NCBI RefSeq assembly: GCF_002736105.1 | Contig: NZ_CP024123.1 | Coordinates: 488,001-552,000, forward strand | Origin: Solibacillus sp. R5-41 | GTDB taxonomy: Bacteria; Bacillota; Bacilli; Bacillales_A; Planococcaceae | Direction: 5' to 3' | DNA length: 64,000 nucleotides | Shown: positions 10,112 to 20,108 of the stretch, one piece after another | Numbering within the stretch: the first letter of the stretch is position 1 | How the letters are laid out: the number at the start of each line of letters is the position of its first letter | The notes under the pieces: model-generated | What the model saw: only the letters and a program-made list of their open reading frames with translations | What the model was told of the DNA's origin: nothing | The model's database searches: none | Program-made: the position numbers and the translations under genes

Positions 10112-10966
10112 ATGGCATTAGTATCAATGAAAGAAATGTTAGCAAAAGCAAAAGCAGAAGGTTATGCAGTTGGTCAATTCAACATTAATAACTTGGAGTG
10201 GACACAAGCAATTTTACAAGCAGCAGAAGAAGAAAAATCACCTGTTATTTTAGGTGTTTCTGAAGGTGCCGGCAAATATATGGGTAGCTTTGTGACAGTT
10301 GTGAAAATGGTTGAAGGCTTAATGGAAAGCTATAAAATTTCAGTTCCAGTTGCGATTCATTTAGATCACGGCTCTAGCTTTGATAAATGTAAGGAAGCAA
10401 TTGATGCTGGCTTTACATCAGTAATGATTGATGCATCTCACCATTCATTCGATGAAAACGTAGCAATTACAAAAGAAGTAGTAGCTTACGCACATGCAAA
10501 AGATGTTTCAGTAGAGGCAGAACTTGGTACAGTTGGTGGCGAGGAAGATGGCGTTATCGGCGGTATCATCTATGCAAACCCACAAGAATGTAAAAACCTT
10601 GTAGAAGCAACGGGTATTGATTGTCTTGCACCAGCATTAGGCTCAGTTCACGGACCATATAAAGGTGAGCCAAACTTAGGCTTTACTGAAATGGAAGAAA
10701 TCTCAAAGTTAACTGATTTACCATTAGTATTACACGGTGGTACAGGTATCCCAACAAAAGATATTCAACGTTCAATTTCTTTAGGAACAGCAAAAATAAA
10801 CGTTAACACTGAAAATCAAATTGCGGCTTCAAAAGTAATCCGTGAGTTTTTAGATAATGACAAAACAACTTACGACCCACGTAAATTCTTAGGCCCAGCT
10901 CGTGAAGCGATTAAACAAACAGTAATTGGTAAAATGCGCGAGTTTGGCAGTTCACAAAAAGCATAA
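10112..10966 (+). CDS. fbaA: Class II fructose-1,6-bisphosphate aldolase
   Basis: A 284-residue zinc-dependent class II aldolase that splits fructose 1,6-bisphosphate to dihydroxyacetone phosphate and glyceraldehyde 3-phosphate. The metal and active-site motifs are visible: [11 protein letters not shown] near residue 82, the acidic [14 protein letters not shown], and VLHGGTG. Length matches B. subtilis FbaA. A GAGGAGG site precedes the ATG. It is followed by its own terminator and by tal, and lies downstream of spo0F as in B. subtilis. Confidence 0.97.
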   Translation: MALVSMKEMLAKAKAEGYAVGQFNINNLEWTQAILQAAEEEKSPVILGVSEGAGKYMGSFVTVVKMVEGLMESYKISVPVAIHLDHGSSFDKCKEAIDAGFTSVMIDASHHSFDENVAITKEVVAYAHAKDVSVEAELGTVGGEEDGVIGGIIYANPQECKNLVEATGIDCLAPALGSVHGPYKGEPNLGFTEMEEISKLTDLPLVLHGGTGIPTKDIQRSISLGTAKINVNTENQIAASKVIREFLDNDKTTYDPRKFLGPAREAIKQTVIGKMREFGSSQKA

Positions 10967-10977
10967 TAAAATGGGTA

Positions 10978-11011
10978 ACATCTCGTTCAATTATGAGCGA
11001 GATGTGTTTTT
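10978..11011 (+). terminator. fbaA terminator
   Basis: Hairpin ACATCTCG...CGAGATGT followed by GTTTTT between fbaA and tal. Confidence 0.85.
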
Positions 11012-11051
11012 CTAACAATTAATCACAACATGTGTTTGGAGGATAATAAAA

Positions 11052-11702
11052 ATGAAATTTTTTATAGATACAGCGAATTTTGAGGACATTAAAGAAGCAT
11101 ACTCTTGGGGCATTCTTTCAGGTGTCACAACAAATCCATCATTAGTAGCGAAAGAATCAGGTGTTAATTTTCACGATCGTTTACGTGAAATCGCAGAATT
11201 AGTAAATGGCTCTGTTTCAGGTGAAGTTATTTCGTTAGATGCAGAAGGAATGATTCGTGAGGGTGAAGAATTAGCTGCAATCCACTCAAATATTACAGTA
11301 AAACTTCCAATGACTCCTGAAGGCTTAAAGGCTTGTAAACACTTCTCGGATAAAGGCATTAAAACAAATGTCACATTAATTTTCTCTACAAATCAAGCAT
11401 TATTAGCAGCCCGTGCAGGTGCAACTTATGTATCGCCGTTTTTAGGTCGTTTAGATGACATCGGTCAAGATGGTGTTGAATTAATTCGTGAAATTGCTGA
11501 AATGTTTGCCATTCATGAAATCTCAACAGAAATTATTGCAGCATCTATTCGCCATCCACAACATATTACGCAAGCTGCATTAGCAGGAGCACATATTGCA
11601 ACAACGCCATTTAAAGTTTTACAACAACTGTTTAACCATCCATTAACAGACAAAGGAATTGAGGGATTTTTAGCGGATTGGGCGGCACGTGAAGGGAAAT
11701 AA
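11052..11702 (+). CDS. tal: Transaldolase (small TalC/FSA type)
   Basis: A 216-residue small transaldolase of the TalC/FSA subfamily (B. subtilis YwjH). It begins [16 protein letters not shown] and has TTNPSL and ITVKLPMT, where Lys84 is the expected Schiff-base lysine. It would move a dihydroxyacetone unit between sugar phosphates in the pentose phosphate pathway. Some family members are fructose-6-phosphate aldolases, which sequence alone cannot exclude. A TTGGAGG site precedes the ATG. The neighbours fbaA and glpX are also sugar-phosphate enzymes. Confidence 0.92.
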   Translation: MKFFIDTANFEDIKEAYSWGILSGVTTNPSLVAKESGVNFHDRLREIAELVNGSVSGEVISLDAEGMIREGEELAAIHSNITVKLPMTPEGLKACKHFSDKGIKTNVTLIFSTNQALLAARAGATYVSPFLGRLDDIGQDGVELIREIAEMFAIHEISTEIIAASIRHPQHITQAALAGAHIATTPFKVLQQLFNHPLTDKGIEGFLADWAAREGK

Positions 11703-11800
11703 TAAACGTAAAGTCACAGTAAAAGGCAACTTTTTTATGGAAAGTTGCCCAATGCTAAAATGAACGGAAAAATTTTTCCAAACGTGAGGGAGAAAGTAAA

Positions 11801-13078
11801 ATGGATGTGTATAAAATTAGAGGCGAACGCCGTCTTAAAGGAAAAGTAACAATTAATGGTGCAAAGAATAGCGCAGTCGCCCTAATTCCAGCATCAATTT
11901 TAGCGGGTTCTTCCGTAACGATTGGAGGAATTCCTGAAATTTCAGATGCATGGGCATTAAAGGCATTGCTTGAGGAAATCGGTGGAGAGGTGACATTTGA
12001 AAACGGTCAAATGATAATCGATCCAACTAAGATGGTCGCAATGCCATTACCGAATGGCAACGTAAAAAAAATGAGAGCTTCCTATTACTTAATGGGTGCG
12101 ATGCTTGGTCGCTTTAAGCAAGCAGTAGTGGGACTACCAGGAGGCTGCTTTTTAGGACCTCGTCCAATTGATCAGCATATTAAAGGTTTTGAGGCACTAG
12201 GTGCAAAGGTAACGAATGAGCACGGTGCGATTTATTTACGTGCTGACGAACTAATTGGGGCTAAAATTTATTTAGACGTGGCGAGTGTTGGGGCAACGAT
12301 CAATATTATGTTAGCAGCTGTTCGAGCAAAAGGAAGAACGGTTATTGAAAATGCTGCAAAAGAGCCTGAAATTATTGATGTTGCAACGCTCTTAACGAAT
12401 ATGGGCGCTAAAATCAAAGGAGCCGGCACAAGTGTTATTCGTATTGACGGCGTTGATGAATTAAGTGGCACGAACCATACTATTATTCCAGATCGTATTG
12501 AGGCATCAACATTTATGATTATGGCGGCAGCAGTTGGCGATGGAGTGTTAATTGACAATGTCATCCCACTTCATTTAGAGGCTGTAACTGCTAAATTACG
12601 TGAAATGGGTGTCGTAATAGAAATAGATGAAGAAAGTATTTATATTCCAAAACAAGGTCAATTGCGAGCAGTCGATGTAAAGACGCTCGTTTATCCTGGG
12701 ATCCCGACAGATGTACAGCAGCCTTTATCTGTTCTAATGACACAAGCAGAAGGTACATCTATCGTGACGGATACAATTTATTCTGCTCGCTTTAAGCATA
12801 TCGACGAGCTTCGAAGAATGAATGCGAAGGCACGCGTAGAGGGGAATACAGCGATTATTCAAGGCCCATCTGTTTTACAAAGTTCAGCGGTAACAGCAAC
12901 CGACTTACGAGCAGGTGCTGCACTAGTATTAGCGGGTTTACTCGCTAAAGGTGAGACAGAAATTCATGATATCTATCATATTGAGCGCGGTTACGGTGGT
13001 TTAATCGACAAGCTGTGCATGCTAGGAGCAGATATTCGTAAAGAATCAATTGTCATTAAGACAAATAAAAAAGCATAA
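11801..13078 (+). CDS. murAB: UDP-N-acetylglucosamine 1-carboxyvinyltransferase, second copy (MurAB/MurZ)
   Basis: One of two MurA paralogues in the window. It transfers enolpyruvate from PEP to UDP-GlcNAc, the first step of peptidoglycan synthesis, in the cytoplasm. The 425-residue length is typical. It starts [25 protein letters not shown] and the fosfomycin-target cysteine is in [13 protein letters not shown] (Cys116). The position between tal and glpX-rho matches B. subtilis murAB (murZ), whereas murAA lies after the atp operon here too. An imperfect hairpin without a T-run (about 11722-11750) precedes it. Confidence 0.95.
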   Translation: MDVYKIRGERRLKGKVTINGAKNSAVALIPASILAGSSVTIGGIPEISDAWALKALLEEIGGEVTFENGQMIIDPTKMVAMPLPNGNVKKMRASYYLMGAMLGRFKQAVVGLPGGCFLGPRPIDQHIKGFEALGAKVTNEHGAIYLRADELIGAKIYLDVASVGATINIMLAAVRAKGRTVIENAAKEPEIIDVATLLTNMGAKIKGAGTSVIRIDGVDELSGTNHTIIPDRIEASTFMIMAAAVGDGVLIDNVIPLHLEAVTAKLREMGVVIEIDEESIYIPKQGQLRAVDVKTLVYPGIPTDVQQPLSVLMTQAEGTSIVTDTIYSARFKHIDELRRMNAKARVEGNTAIIQGPSVLQSSAVTATDLRAGAALVLAGLLAKGETEIHDIYHIERGYGGLIDKLCMLGADIRKESIVIKTNKKA

Positions 13079-13228
13079 TAATATATTACGGATAAATCAA
13101 AAAAACTGAATAATGTGCTACAATATTACGGGTGACTAATCAATTTTCATCAAATAGATTTAACTTCTTTCAGCATTCATCACCCACTTCAATAGGTGTT
13201 GAGATTAATTCGTGTTTGAAGTTACTAT

Positions 13229-13267
13229 TCAGTGGATGTCACGGAATTATGCCGAGGCATAATTGAA
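13229..13267 (+). repeat. Intergenic structured repeat, copy R3 (3' remnant)
   Basis: Only the linker end (GTGGATGTCACGG) and the terminal hairpin ATTATGCC-ga-GGCATAAT (13246-13263) remain; the middle hairpin is absent. It ends 70 nt before glpX, in the sense direction. The rest of the murAB-glpX gap shows no other feature. Confidence 0.75.
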
Positions 13268-13337
13268 TATAGAATAAAAATAACATCTTTCAATGCAGTA
13301 AGTTCGGCGTTAACCGATCACAGGAGGCAGACAGGAA

Positions 13338-14303
13338 ATGGAACGTAGTTTATCAATGGAAGTAGTACGTGTAACGGAAGCAGCAGCTATCGCATCAGCA
13401 AAATGGATGGGTCGCGGACTTAAAAATGAGGCAGATGATGCAGCAACAACAGCAATGCGCGTTATGTTCGACACTATTCCAATGCATGCAACAGTTGTAA
13501 TTGGTGAAGGAGAAATGGATGAAGCACCAATGCTTTATATTGGTGAAGAACTAGGACTTCGTAACGGCGGACCAGAAGTTGATATCGCAGTTGATCCATT
13601 AGAAGGGACAAACATTGTAGCTAAAGGTACAAATGGCGCAATGACTGTACTTGCAATTGCAGATCGAGGTAACTTATTAAATGCACCAGACATGTATATG
13701 GATAAAATCGCTGTAGGTCCAGAAGCAGCGGGCAAAGTAGATATTAATGCTTCCGTGACATATAACTTATTACAAGTAGCAAAAGCAAAAAACAAAGATA
13801 TTTCCGACGTAGTCGCGACTTTATTAGACCGTCCACGTCATCAGCATATTGTTGATGAAATTCGTGAAGCAGGTGCACGTATTAAATTCATCCAAGATGG
13901 CGACGTTGGTGCAGCAATCAATACAGCATTCGATGAAACAGGTATTGATATTATGTTCGGTATGGGTGGCGCTCCAGAAGGCGTAATCTCAGCCGTGGCA
14001 TTAAAATGCTTAGGTGGAGATTTCCAAGCGAAATTAGTACCAGAAGACGAAGAACAATTAGCGCGATGCAAAAAAATGGGTATCGACGTGGATAAAGTGT
14101 TAATGATGAACGATTTAGTAAAAGGTGATGATGCAATCTTCGCAGCAACAGCAGTTACAGATTCAGAGTTATTACGCGGCGTTCAATATAAAGGCTCTTA
14201 TGCATTAACACATTCGGTAGTTATGCGTGCAAAAACAGGTACAGTTCGTTTTATCGAAGGTCGTCACAGCATCGATAAAAAACCAAATTATGACTTTAAA
14301 TAA
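13338..14303 (+). CDS. glpX: Class II fructose-1,6-bisphosphatase
   Basis: A 321-residue GlpX-type fructose-1,6-bisphosphatase for gluconeogenesis. The metal-binding signature is [13 protein letters not shown], preceded by [18 protein letters not shown], and a glycine-rich [11 protein letters not shown] lies near residue 210. A CAGGAGG site precedes the ATG. Its place between murAB and rho agrees with B. subtilis glpX (ywjI). It opposes fbaA and glycolytic flow, so the cluster handles fructose bisphosphate in both directions. Confidence 0.95.
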   Translation: MERSLSMEVVRVTEAAAIASAKWMGRGLKNEADDAATTAMRVMFDTIPMHATVVIGEGEMDEAPMLYIGEELGLRNGGPEVDIAVDPLEGTNIVAKGTNGAMTVLAIADRGNLLNAPDMYMDKIAVGPEAAGKVDINASVTYNLLQVAKAKNKDISDVVATLLDRPRHQHIVDEIREAGARIKFIQDGDVGAAINTAFDETGIDIMFGMGGAPEGVISAVALKCLGGDFQAKLVPEDEEQLARCKKMGIDVDKVLMMNDLVKGDDAIFAATAVTDSELLRGVQYKGSYALTHSVVMRAKTGTVRFIEGRHSIDKKPNYDFK

Positions 14304-14367
14304 CTTCTTTATAACAGAAGATTAATTGAAAATGCATTCCCATTTCGTTAATCTCGTTATATAATTA

Positions 14368-14396
14368 ATGCCCGGCTATAATTGCCGGGCATCTTT
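14368..14396 (+). terminator. glpX terminator
   Basis: Perfect 9-bp stem ATGCCCGGC...GCCGGGCAT followed by CTTTC. Confidence 0.85.
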
Positions 14397-14536
14397 CAAA
14401 TCAATTGAAACTGAAAATTGATCCTTCATTCGATAATTCCCTCACACCTGGATTACATAATCGAATCAATCGAATTCACCGATAAATAAGTACCCAATAA
14501 AAGAGAACTGAAAAAAATATAGACTGGAGACATCAC

Positions 14537-15820
14537 ATGACAGCATTAACGATTGCGCAATTAGAAAGCATGACATTAAAAGAACTTTATGCTTTAGCAA
14601 AGCAATATAAGCTAACGAATGCTAGTAAGCTAACGAAAAAGGAACTGATTTTTGCCATATTAAAATCACGTTCTGAACAAGAAGGATTTTTCTTCATGGA
14701 AGGCGTTCTTGAAATTGTTTCGACAGAAGGCTTTGGTTTTTTACGACCAATTAACTATTCACCATCAAAAGAGGATATTTATATTTCGGCATCTCAAATT
14801 CGCCGATTTGGTTTACGTAATGGTGACAAAGTATCGGGTAAAGTTCGCCCGCCAAAAGAAAATGAGCGTTACTATGGATTATTACAAGTGGATGCAGTCA
14901 ATGGAGAAGATCCTGAAGTTGCAAAAGAACGTGTGCATTTCCCAGCATTAACACCACTTTATCCAGATCGCCATATTAAACTTGAAACGGCACCAACTCA
15001 GTTATCAACACGCATTATGGATTTAGTAGCACCTGTTGGCTTTGGACAACGTGGATTAATCGTTGCTCCACCAAAAGCGGGTAAAACATCGCTTTTAAAA
15101 GAAATTGCCAATTCGATTACGACGAATCATCCACAAGCAGAATTAATCGTATTGCTAATCGATGAACGTCCGGAAGAGGTAACAGATATCGAACGTTCAG
15201 TGAATGCAGATGTTGTGTCATCTACATTTGATGAAGTACCTGAAAACCACGTAAAAGTAGCGGAAATGGTTTTAGAGCGCGCGCGTCGTTTAGTAGAGCA
15301 TAAACGTGATGTTATTATTTTAATGGATTCAATTACGCGACTTGCCCGTGCGTATAACTTAGTTATTCCACCAAGTGGACGTACACTTTCAGGGGGTATT
15401 GACCCAGCTGCATTCCACCGTCCAAAGCGTTTCTTCGGTTCTGCCCGTAACATTGAAGAAGGGGGCAGCTTAACGATTTTAGCGACAGCACTTGTTGATA
15501 CAGGAAGCCGTATGGATGAAGTGATTTATGAGGAATTTAAAGGGACAGGTAACCTAGAGCTACATTTAGACCGTCATTTAGCAGAGCGCCGTATTTTCCC
15601 AGCGCTTGATATTCGTCGCTCGGGTACACGTAAAGAAGAATTACTCATTCCAAAAGATCAGCTTGAGAAATTATGGGCAATTCGTAAAACATTTAGTGAT
15701 TCTACCGACTTTTCAGAGAAGTTTTTACGTAAATTACGTACAACGAAAACAAATGAAGAGTTTTTCGAAAAGCTTGATACAGATATGAAAAGAGCAACGA
15801 ATGGTAAGGGGTTACTATAA
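14537..15820 (+). CDS. rho: Transcription termination factor Rho
   Basis: A 427-residue Rho hexamer subunit. It has the N-terminal Rho_N helical domain, a cold-shock-like RNA-binding domain (GFGFLRP near residue 65), and a RecA-like ATPase with Walker [10 protein letters not shown] around residues 177-185 and Walker B VIILMDS. The standard Q-loop/R-loop region is intact. The ribosome-binding site is only moderate (TGGAGAC). It stands just upstream of rpmE as in B. subtilis. The protein lacks the long insertions seen in some high-GC Rho proteins. Confidence 0.97.
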   Translation: MTALTIAQLESMTLKELYALAKQYKLTNASKLTKKELIFAILKSRSEQEGFFFMEGVLEIVSTEGFGFLRPINYSPSKEDIYISASQIRRFGLRNGDKVSGKVRPPKENERYYGLLQVDAVNGEDPEVAKERVHFPALTPLYPDRHIKLETAPTQLSTRIMDLVAPVGFGQRGLIVAPPKAGKTSLLKEIANSITTNHPQAELIVLLIDERPEEVTDIERSVNADVVSSTFDEVPENHVKVAEMVLERARRLVEHKRDVIILMDSITRLARAYNLVIPPSGRTLSGGIDPAAFHRPKRFFGSARNIEEGGSLTILATALVDTGSRMDEVIYEEFKGTGNLELHLDRHLAERRIFPALDIRRSGTRKEELLIPKDQLEKLWAIRKTFSDSTDFSEKFLRKLRTTKTNEEFFEKLDTDMKRATNGKGLL

Positions 15821-15860
15821 AAGATAGTATATGAATTGAACATATAAAGCCGTCTTATTA

Positions 15861-16090
15861 TTGGAATGGAATTCTAGCTAAGAATTCGCCGCATTCCACA
15901 GTAGCGGTGGCCTAAATCAAAAAGTTTCAGAAGCACAAACGTATAAAGGGGCTTGCCTTGCGCAAAGCACAAAGATGAGTCGTACAGTTTTGTGCAACAA
16001 AGCTGTGTGGTTCATGTTCTTGGTCAGTCTAACAAGCGCAGAAGAATTTATCACAATCCTTAATAGAAAGCTTACATTAGCGGAAGGGAT
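15861..16090 (+). repeat. Second intergenic repeat family, copy A
   Basis: Aligns by eye with 23839-24120 through shared blocks: a GCTAAGAATTCGCCGC-like start, AAGTTTCAGAA, TTGCGCAAAGCAC, ATGAGTCGT, and a conserved hairpin GCACAAA...TTTGTGC (15967-15973 with 15989-15995), then TGTGTGGTTCAT and CAGTCTAA. It has no GTCGT-loop cassette. Fills most of the rho-rpmE gap. Confidence 0.75.
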
Positions 16091-16140
16091 TCTTTAGCTC
16101 AACTTATTATAGATAAAAGGTTAAAAATTAAACAAAACAG

Positions 16141-16169
16141 TTGCATTGATAAAACTTCCTTGCTATACT
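16141..16169 (+). promoter_or_regulatory. rpmE promoter
   Basis: TTGCAT (16141-16146), a 17-nt spacer and TATACT (16164-16169): a good sigma-A promoter about 110 nt before rpmE. Confidence 0.75.
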
Positions 16170-16177
16170 TTCTTAAG

Positions 16178-16276
16178 TATGAAACGTGTGCATATGTAAC
16201 CGACATATTCGGGTTATGTAAGGCACAGTTCGAATAATACTCTGTTCCGGATGGTTCAGGGCGAGAGGAGTAACGA
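16178..16276 (+). promoter_or_regulatory. Possible L31 autoregulatory mRNA leader
   Basis: The rpmE leader can fold: TGTGC (near 16186) pairs with GCACA (near 16223), enclosing AACC/GGTT, with a further C/G-rich part before the ribosome-binding site. Firmicutes rpmE leaders bound by L31 are known; whether this one fits that family needs a covariance-model test. Confidence 0.4.
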
Positions 16277-16278
16277 AT

Positions 16279-16479
16279 ATGAAACAAGGTATCCACCCAG
16301 ATTACAAAACTGCATCTGTAGTATGTTCTTGCGGTAACACTTTCGAAACTGGTTCAGTTAAAGAAAAAATCAGCATCGAGTTCTGTAACGAATGTCACCC
16401 ATTCTACACAGGACGTCAAAAATTCGCGTCTGCTGACGGACGTGTTGATCGTTTCAACAAAAAATACGGTATCAAGTAA
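16279..16479 (+). CDS. rpmE: Ribosomal protein L31 (zinc-binding form)
   Basis: A 66-residue L31. The four cysteines Cys16, Cys18, Cys36 and Cys39 (CSC and CNEC) make this the zinc-containing C+ form that B. subtilis replaces by YtiA under zinc starvation. [10 protein letters not shown] is the family signature. It has its own promoter and terminator and a GAGAGGAG ribosome-binding site. It follows rho, as in B. subtilis. Confidence 0.98.
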   Translation: MKQGIHPDYKTASVVCSCGNTFETGSVKEKISIEFCNECHPFYTGRQKFASADGRVDRFNKKYGIK

Positions 16480-16484
16480 TATCG

Positions 16485-16521
16485 AAACCTACTTCCAAGC
16501 CTATTTGGAAGTAGGTTTTTT
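16485..16521 (+). terminator. rpmE terminator
   Basis: Perfect stem AAACCTACTTCCAA...TTGGAAGTAGGTTT followed by a T-run. Confidence 0.92.
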
Positions 16522-16604
16522 AAATAAAAAATATAAAAATCTCTTCATTTAGTTTAATCAGGATGGAACTTATTAAATACTAGCGTTAGAAATGAGGATT
16601 ATGA

Positions 16605-17177
16605 ATGGCACAACTATTTTATAAACATGGTGCAATGAATAGTGGGAAATCGATTGAAATATTAAAAGTAGCACATAACTATGAAGAACAAAATAAACCG
16701 GTGTTAATTTTTACATCAGGCATTGATACGCGTGATGAAGTAGGAACTGTCTCAAGTAGAATTGGACTTCGACGTCCTGCAACAGCGATTTTTAAAGAAA
16801 CGAATATTTATGAAATTGTAAAAAATCACAACGAAAAATTATACTGTGTATTAGTTGATGAAGTGCAGTTTTTATCAAAAGAACATGTTCTCCAGTTAAC
16901 TCAAATTGTCGATGATTTAAATATTCCGGTCATGGGATTTGGCTTAAAAAATGATTTCCAAAATGAATTATTTGAAGGCAGTCGTTACATGCTTATTTAT
17001 GCGGATAAAATTGAGGAAATGAAAACAATTTGTTGGTTCTGTCATAAAAAAGCAACGATGAATATACGCGTCGATGAAAATAAAAAACCAGTACGAGCAG
17101 GCGATCAAATTCAAATCGGAGGTAATGATAGCTATTACCCGGTTTGTCGCAGATGCCATAGCAATCCGCCATTATAA
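16605..17177 (+). CDS. tdk: Thymidine kinase
   Basis: A 190-residue type II thymidine kinase that phosphorylates thymidine with ATP for dTMP salvage. The P-loop GAMNSGKS is at residues 9-16. The lid and zinc-binding part has [11 protein letters not shown] and CRRCH near the end. VDEVQFL is the Walker B-like segment. The length and the position between rpmE and prfA match B. subtilis. The ribosome-binding site is GAGG at 8 nt. Confidence 0.96.
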   Translation: MAQLFYKHGAMNSGKSIEILKVAHNYEEQNKPVLIFTSGIDTRDEVGTVSSRIGLRRPATAIFKETNIYEIVKNHNEKLYCVLVDEVQFLSKEHVLQLTQIVDDLNIPVMGFGLKNDFQNELFEGSRYMLIYADKIEEMKTICWFCHKKATMNIRVDENKKPVRAGDQIQIGGNDSYYPVCRRCHSNPPL

Positions 17178-17211
17178 AGTAAAATAGATATTTAACAATT
17201 GCTAAATACCC

Positions 17212-17285
17212 AAATTTGGAATTGCACAAAGCTGTGTGGTTCATGTGCTTTAGCCTAACGAGCACACCTTAATTAGAATCTATAT
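17212..17285 (+). repeat. Second intergenic repeat family, 3' fragment
   Basis: The string GCACAAAGCTGTGTGGTTCATG with a following TAGCCTAACGAG-like segment matches the 3' half of copy A (near 15990-16045). It is a truncated copy in the tdk-prfA gap. Confidence 0.6.
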
Positions 17286-17415
17286 TAGAAAAGTTATCAT
17301 TAATTTAAGAAACTTTTGGTATAAATGTAGCATCGGTGAATTAATTTCTTTATACTAATATAGGTAGATTTTAACGTGTGAAATTTAATGCAAAATAATA
17401 ATAGAGGTGAACTAA

Positions 17416-18492
17416 ATGTTTGATCGTTTACAAGCGGTTGAGGACCGTTACGAAAGATTAAATGAATTATTAAGCGACCCAGATATCGTTAATGATTCAA
17501 AAAAGTTACGTGATTACTCAAAAGAGCAGTCAGATATTCAAGAAATGGTTGAAGTATATCGCGAATATCAATTGGTAAAAGAGCAATTGGCTGATACGCG
17601 TGAATTAATGGATATGGAAAAGGATCCAGAAATGTTTGAAATGATGAAAGAGGAATTTAATGATTTAAATAAGCAAATTCCAGCATTGGAAGAAAGCTTA
17701 CGTATTTTATTAATCCCGAAAGACCCGAATGACTCGAAAAACGTAATTATGGAAATACGAGGAGCTGCTGGTGGGGACGAGGCGAATATTTTCGCGGGCG
17801 ATCTTTTCCGTATGTATACACGTTATGCTGAAACGCAAGGTTGGAAAGTCGATATTATGGAAGCTACACCGAATCCATCTGGCGGTTACAAAGAAGTAAT
17901 CGTAATGATTAATGGTCAAGGGGCATACTCTAAATTCAAATATGAAAATGGAGCGCACCGCGTACAACGTATACCAGCGACTGAATCACAAGGTCGCATT
18001 CACACATCAACTGCAACAGTAGCATGTCTTCCAGAGATGCATGTAGAAGATGTTGAAATTCATGAAAAAGATATCCGTGTAGACACATTCGCATCATCCG
18101 GTGCTGGTGGTCAATCCGTAAATACAACGATGTCCGCTGTACGTATGGTTCATTTACCAACAGGTGTTGTTGTTTCGATGCAAGATGAGCGTTCTCAAAT
18201 TAAAAACCGTGAAAAAGCAATGAAAATTTTAGTTGCACGTGTAGCTGAAAAGAACCGTGCAGAAGCACAAGCAGAAATTGATTCTACCCGTAAGTCAGCA
18301 GTAGGAACAGGCGACCGTTCTGAACGTATTCGTACTTACAACTATCCACAAAATCGTGTGACAGATCACCGTATTGGTTTAACAATTCAAAAGTTGGACC
18401 AAATTGTGGAAGGTAAACTAGATGAAATTATTGATGCACTTATTTTAGATGAGCAAGCAACACGTCTTGCAAACTTAAATGAAAATGCATAA
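17416..18492 (+). CDS. prfA: Peptide chain release factor 1
   Basis: A 358-residue RF1 that releases peptides at UAA and UAG. The anticodon-like PAT segment that distinguishes RF1 from RF2 is present ([15 protein letters not shown]), and the catalytic GGQ is at residues 231-233 in [12 protein letters not shown]. Its last 14 nt overlap prmC, which methylates that glutamine, so the two are translationally linked. The ribosome-binding site is AGAGGTGA. Confidence 0.98.
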   Translation: MFDRLQAVEDRYERLNELLSDPDIVNDSKKLRDYSKEQSDIQEMVEVYREYQLVKEQLADTRELMDMEKDPEMFEMMKEEFNDLNKQIPALEESLRILLIPKDPNDSKNVIMEIRGAAGGDEANIFAGDLFRMYTRYAETQGWKVDIMEATPNPSGGYKEVIVMINGQGAYSKFKYENGAHRVQRIPATESQGRIHTSTATVACLPEMHVEDVEIHEKDIRVDTFASSGAGGQSVNTTMSAVRMVHLPTGVVVSMQDERSQIKNREKAMKILVARVAEKNRAEAQAEIDSTRKSAVGTGDRSERIRTYNYPQNRVTDHRIGLTIQKLDQIVEGKLDEIIDALILDEQATRLANLNENA

Positions 18493-19342
18493 AACTATTT
18501 TAGAGGCCCTAAATGGGGCTTCTTCTTTTTTAATGGAAAATGGTCGCGAAGGAAATGCCGCAAGATTACTTTTACAGCACATCTTGCAAACAAATTATTC
18601 AGGTTTAATGATGAAAATGCATGATGCGTTAACCGAGGAACAGCAGCAAAATTTTACACATTTTATTGAACAGCATGTAAAGGGTGTTCCGGTTCAGTAT
18701 ATTACAGGTGAGGAAGAATTTTATGGTCGCACCTTTTTTGTGGATGAGTCGGTATTAATCCCCCGACCTGAAACGGAAGAATTAATTGTTGGCGCCATTA
18801 CGCGTATGGAAAAATTATTCGGAAAGCATACCGAATTGAAGCTAGCGGATATCGGGACAGGCAGTGGTGCTATTGCGATAACAATGAAAAGTGAATGGTC
18901 AGAAGCGGTTGTAACAGCAACGGACCTTTCAGAAATTGCCCTTCAAACAGCTCAAAAAAACGCTGAGCAGTTACAAGTGAATATCACGTTTAAATTAGGG
19001 GATTTAACAGCTCCTATTGCAGATGAAAAATGGGATGTAGTGCTATCTAATCCGCCATACATTGCTTTTAGTGAAATAGAAGAAATGTCAGATGTTGTAG
19101 TTGATCATGAGCCACATTCTGCTTTATTTGCAGAGGAGGATGGACTCATTTTATATCGTAAACTTGCTGAGCAATTACCACCGCTTATGAATAAACCAGC
19201 GCTTATTGGTGTTGAAATCGGTTATTCACAAGGGCAGGCAGTAGCGGAAATGTTTAAGGTGAGTTTTCCACAAGCGCATGTTTCCGTAGTAAAAGATATA
19301 AATGGAAAAGATCGAATGGTTTTTTGTGAAATAAGTGAATAA
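18479..19342 (+). CDS. prmC: Release-factor glutamine methyltransferase PrmC (HemK)
   Basis: A 287-residue SAM-dependent methyltransferase that N5-methylates the GGQ glutamine of RF1 and RF2. The SAM motif is [13 protein letters not shown] and the catalytic NPPY is at residues 191-194. The N-terminal helical release-factor-binding domain spans about 1-80. The start overlaps prfA by 14 nt without a strong ribosome-binding site, consistent with coupled synthesis of enzyme and substrate. Confidence 0.97.
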   Translation: MKMHKTILEALNGASSFLMENGREGNAARLLLQHILQTNYSGLMMKMHDALTEEQQQNFTHFIEQHVKGVPVQYITGEEEFYGRTFFVDESVLIPRPETEELIVGAITRMEKLFGKHTELKLADIGTGSGAIAITMKSEWSEAVVTATDLSEIALQTAQKNAEQLQVNITFKLGDLTAPIADEKWDVVLSNPPYIAFSEIEEMSDVVVDHEPHSALFAEEDGLILYRKLAEQLPPLMNKPALIGVEIGYSQGQAVAEMFKVSFPQAHVSVVKDINGKDRMVFCEISE

Positions 19343-19353
19343 AATCTATCTTT

Positions 19354-19375
19354 CTTGCTAACACTTGCTAGCAAG
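19354..19375 (+). promoter_or_regulatory. Hairpin abutting the spoIIR ribosome-binding site
   Basis: CTTGCTA (19354-19360) pairs perfectly with TAGCAAG (19369-19375), and the 3' arm overlaps the start of the AAGGGGGA ribosome-binding site. It could act as a weak translational brake. Confidence 0.5.
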
Positions 19376-19386
19376 GGGGAATTAAA

Positions 19387-19953
19387 ATGTTAAATGATTA
19401 CGAGATTCAAACAAATTCGAATAAACATATAATGATTGCAATCTTAAAACTATGCTTTAGTATACTCGTGCTGTATGGTGCGATTATGATAATTCCAACA
19501 GTCGTTTATGATGTCCAAACGACACAAGCGGAACAGGCAGAACAATTGAAAATACGTGTCGTTGCGAATAGCTCTTCTGTGCAAGATCAACAGCAAAAGC
19601 AATTAATTGTGGAAAACATTCAAGAATTAATTGAAAGTAAAACAATGAACTCACAAGATATCCACAATTATGAGGAAATTTATGCAGTTATTCAGAAGGA
19701 ATTCCCAGATTTGAAAATAGCAATGAATATTGGGGATAACTTAATACCACCAAAATATCAATTTCATAGATTCTATCCACAAAATGTATACAATTCTGTC
19801 ACATTTGTCATTGGAAGTGGTCGAGGGGAAAATTGGTTTTGCTCAGCATTCCCAACGGTGTGTAGCCCACCGAAAGAAGTGGAAAAAGAAAAACATAAAT
19901 TTTTTATTTACGAGTGGTTCAAGAAAAGTAACGTTGCAAGTGTGAACAACTAG
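19387..19953 (+). CDS. spoIIR: Stage II sporulation protein R
   Basis: A 188-residue SpoIIR, the forespore-made signal secreted into the intermembrane space that makes SpoIIGA cleave pro-sigma-E in the mother cell. One N-terminal hydrophobic segment (about residues 17-38) serves for export. The family core follows: IRVVANSSSVQDQQQKQLI and later VTFVIGSGRGENWFCSAFP. Position after prfA-prmC matches B. subtilis (ywlA). A sigma-F promoter is expected, but I could not identify one in the short 44-nt gap. Confidence 0.9.
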   Translation: MLNDYEIQTNSNKHIMIAILKLCFSILVLYGAIMIIPTVVYDVQTTQAEQAEQLKIRVVANSSSVQDQQQKQLIVENIQELIESKTMNSQDIHNYEEIYAVIQKEFPDLKIAMNIGDNLIPPKYQFHRFYPQNVYNSVTFVIGSGRGENWFCSAFPTVCSPPKEVEKEKHKFFIYEWFKKSNVASVNN

Positions 19954-19960
19954 TCTAATA

Positions 19961-20108
19961 TTATCCACAAAATTCAGAAAGTTATCAACATTATGTGGAT
20001 AAAGTCGAAAAATTCGAGCGATAAAGGGGGATGCCAATTGGAGACGAAACAATTACATGTGGATGAAAATGTGGATAATTCCGAAAATTATGCACAAGCT
20101 GTGGATTT
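19961..20108. promoter_or_regulatory. DnaA-box cluster before and inside ywlC
   Basis: Seven DnaA-box-like 9-mers lie in 148 bp: TTATCCACA (19961), TTATCAACA (19982), TGTGGATAA (19994), TGTGGATGA (20058), TGTGGATAA (20070), TTATGCACA (20088) and TGTGGATTT (20100). Four match TTATNCACA exactly on one strand or the other. In B. subtilis a stable DnaA-binding cluster lies in the same ywlB-ywlC neighbourhood. Confidence 0.85.
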
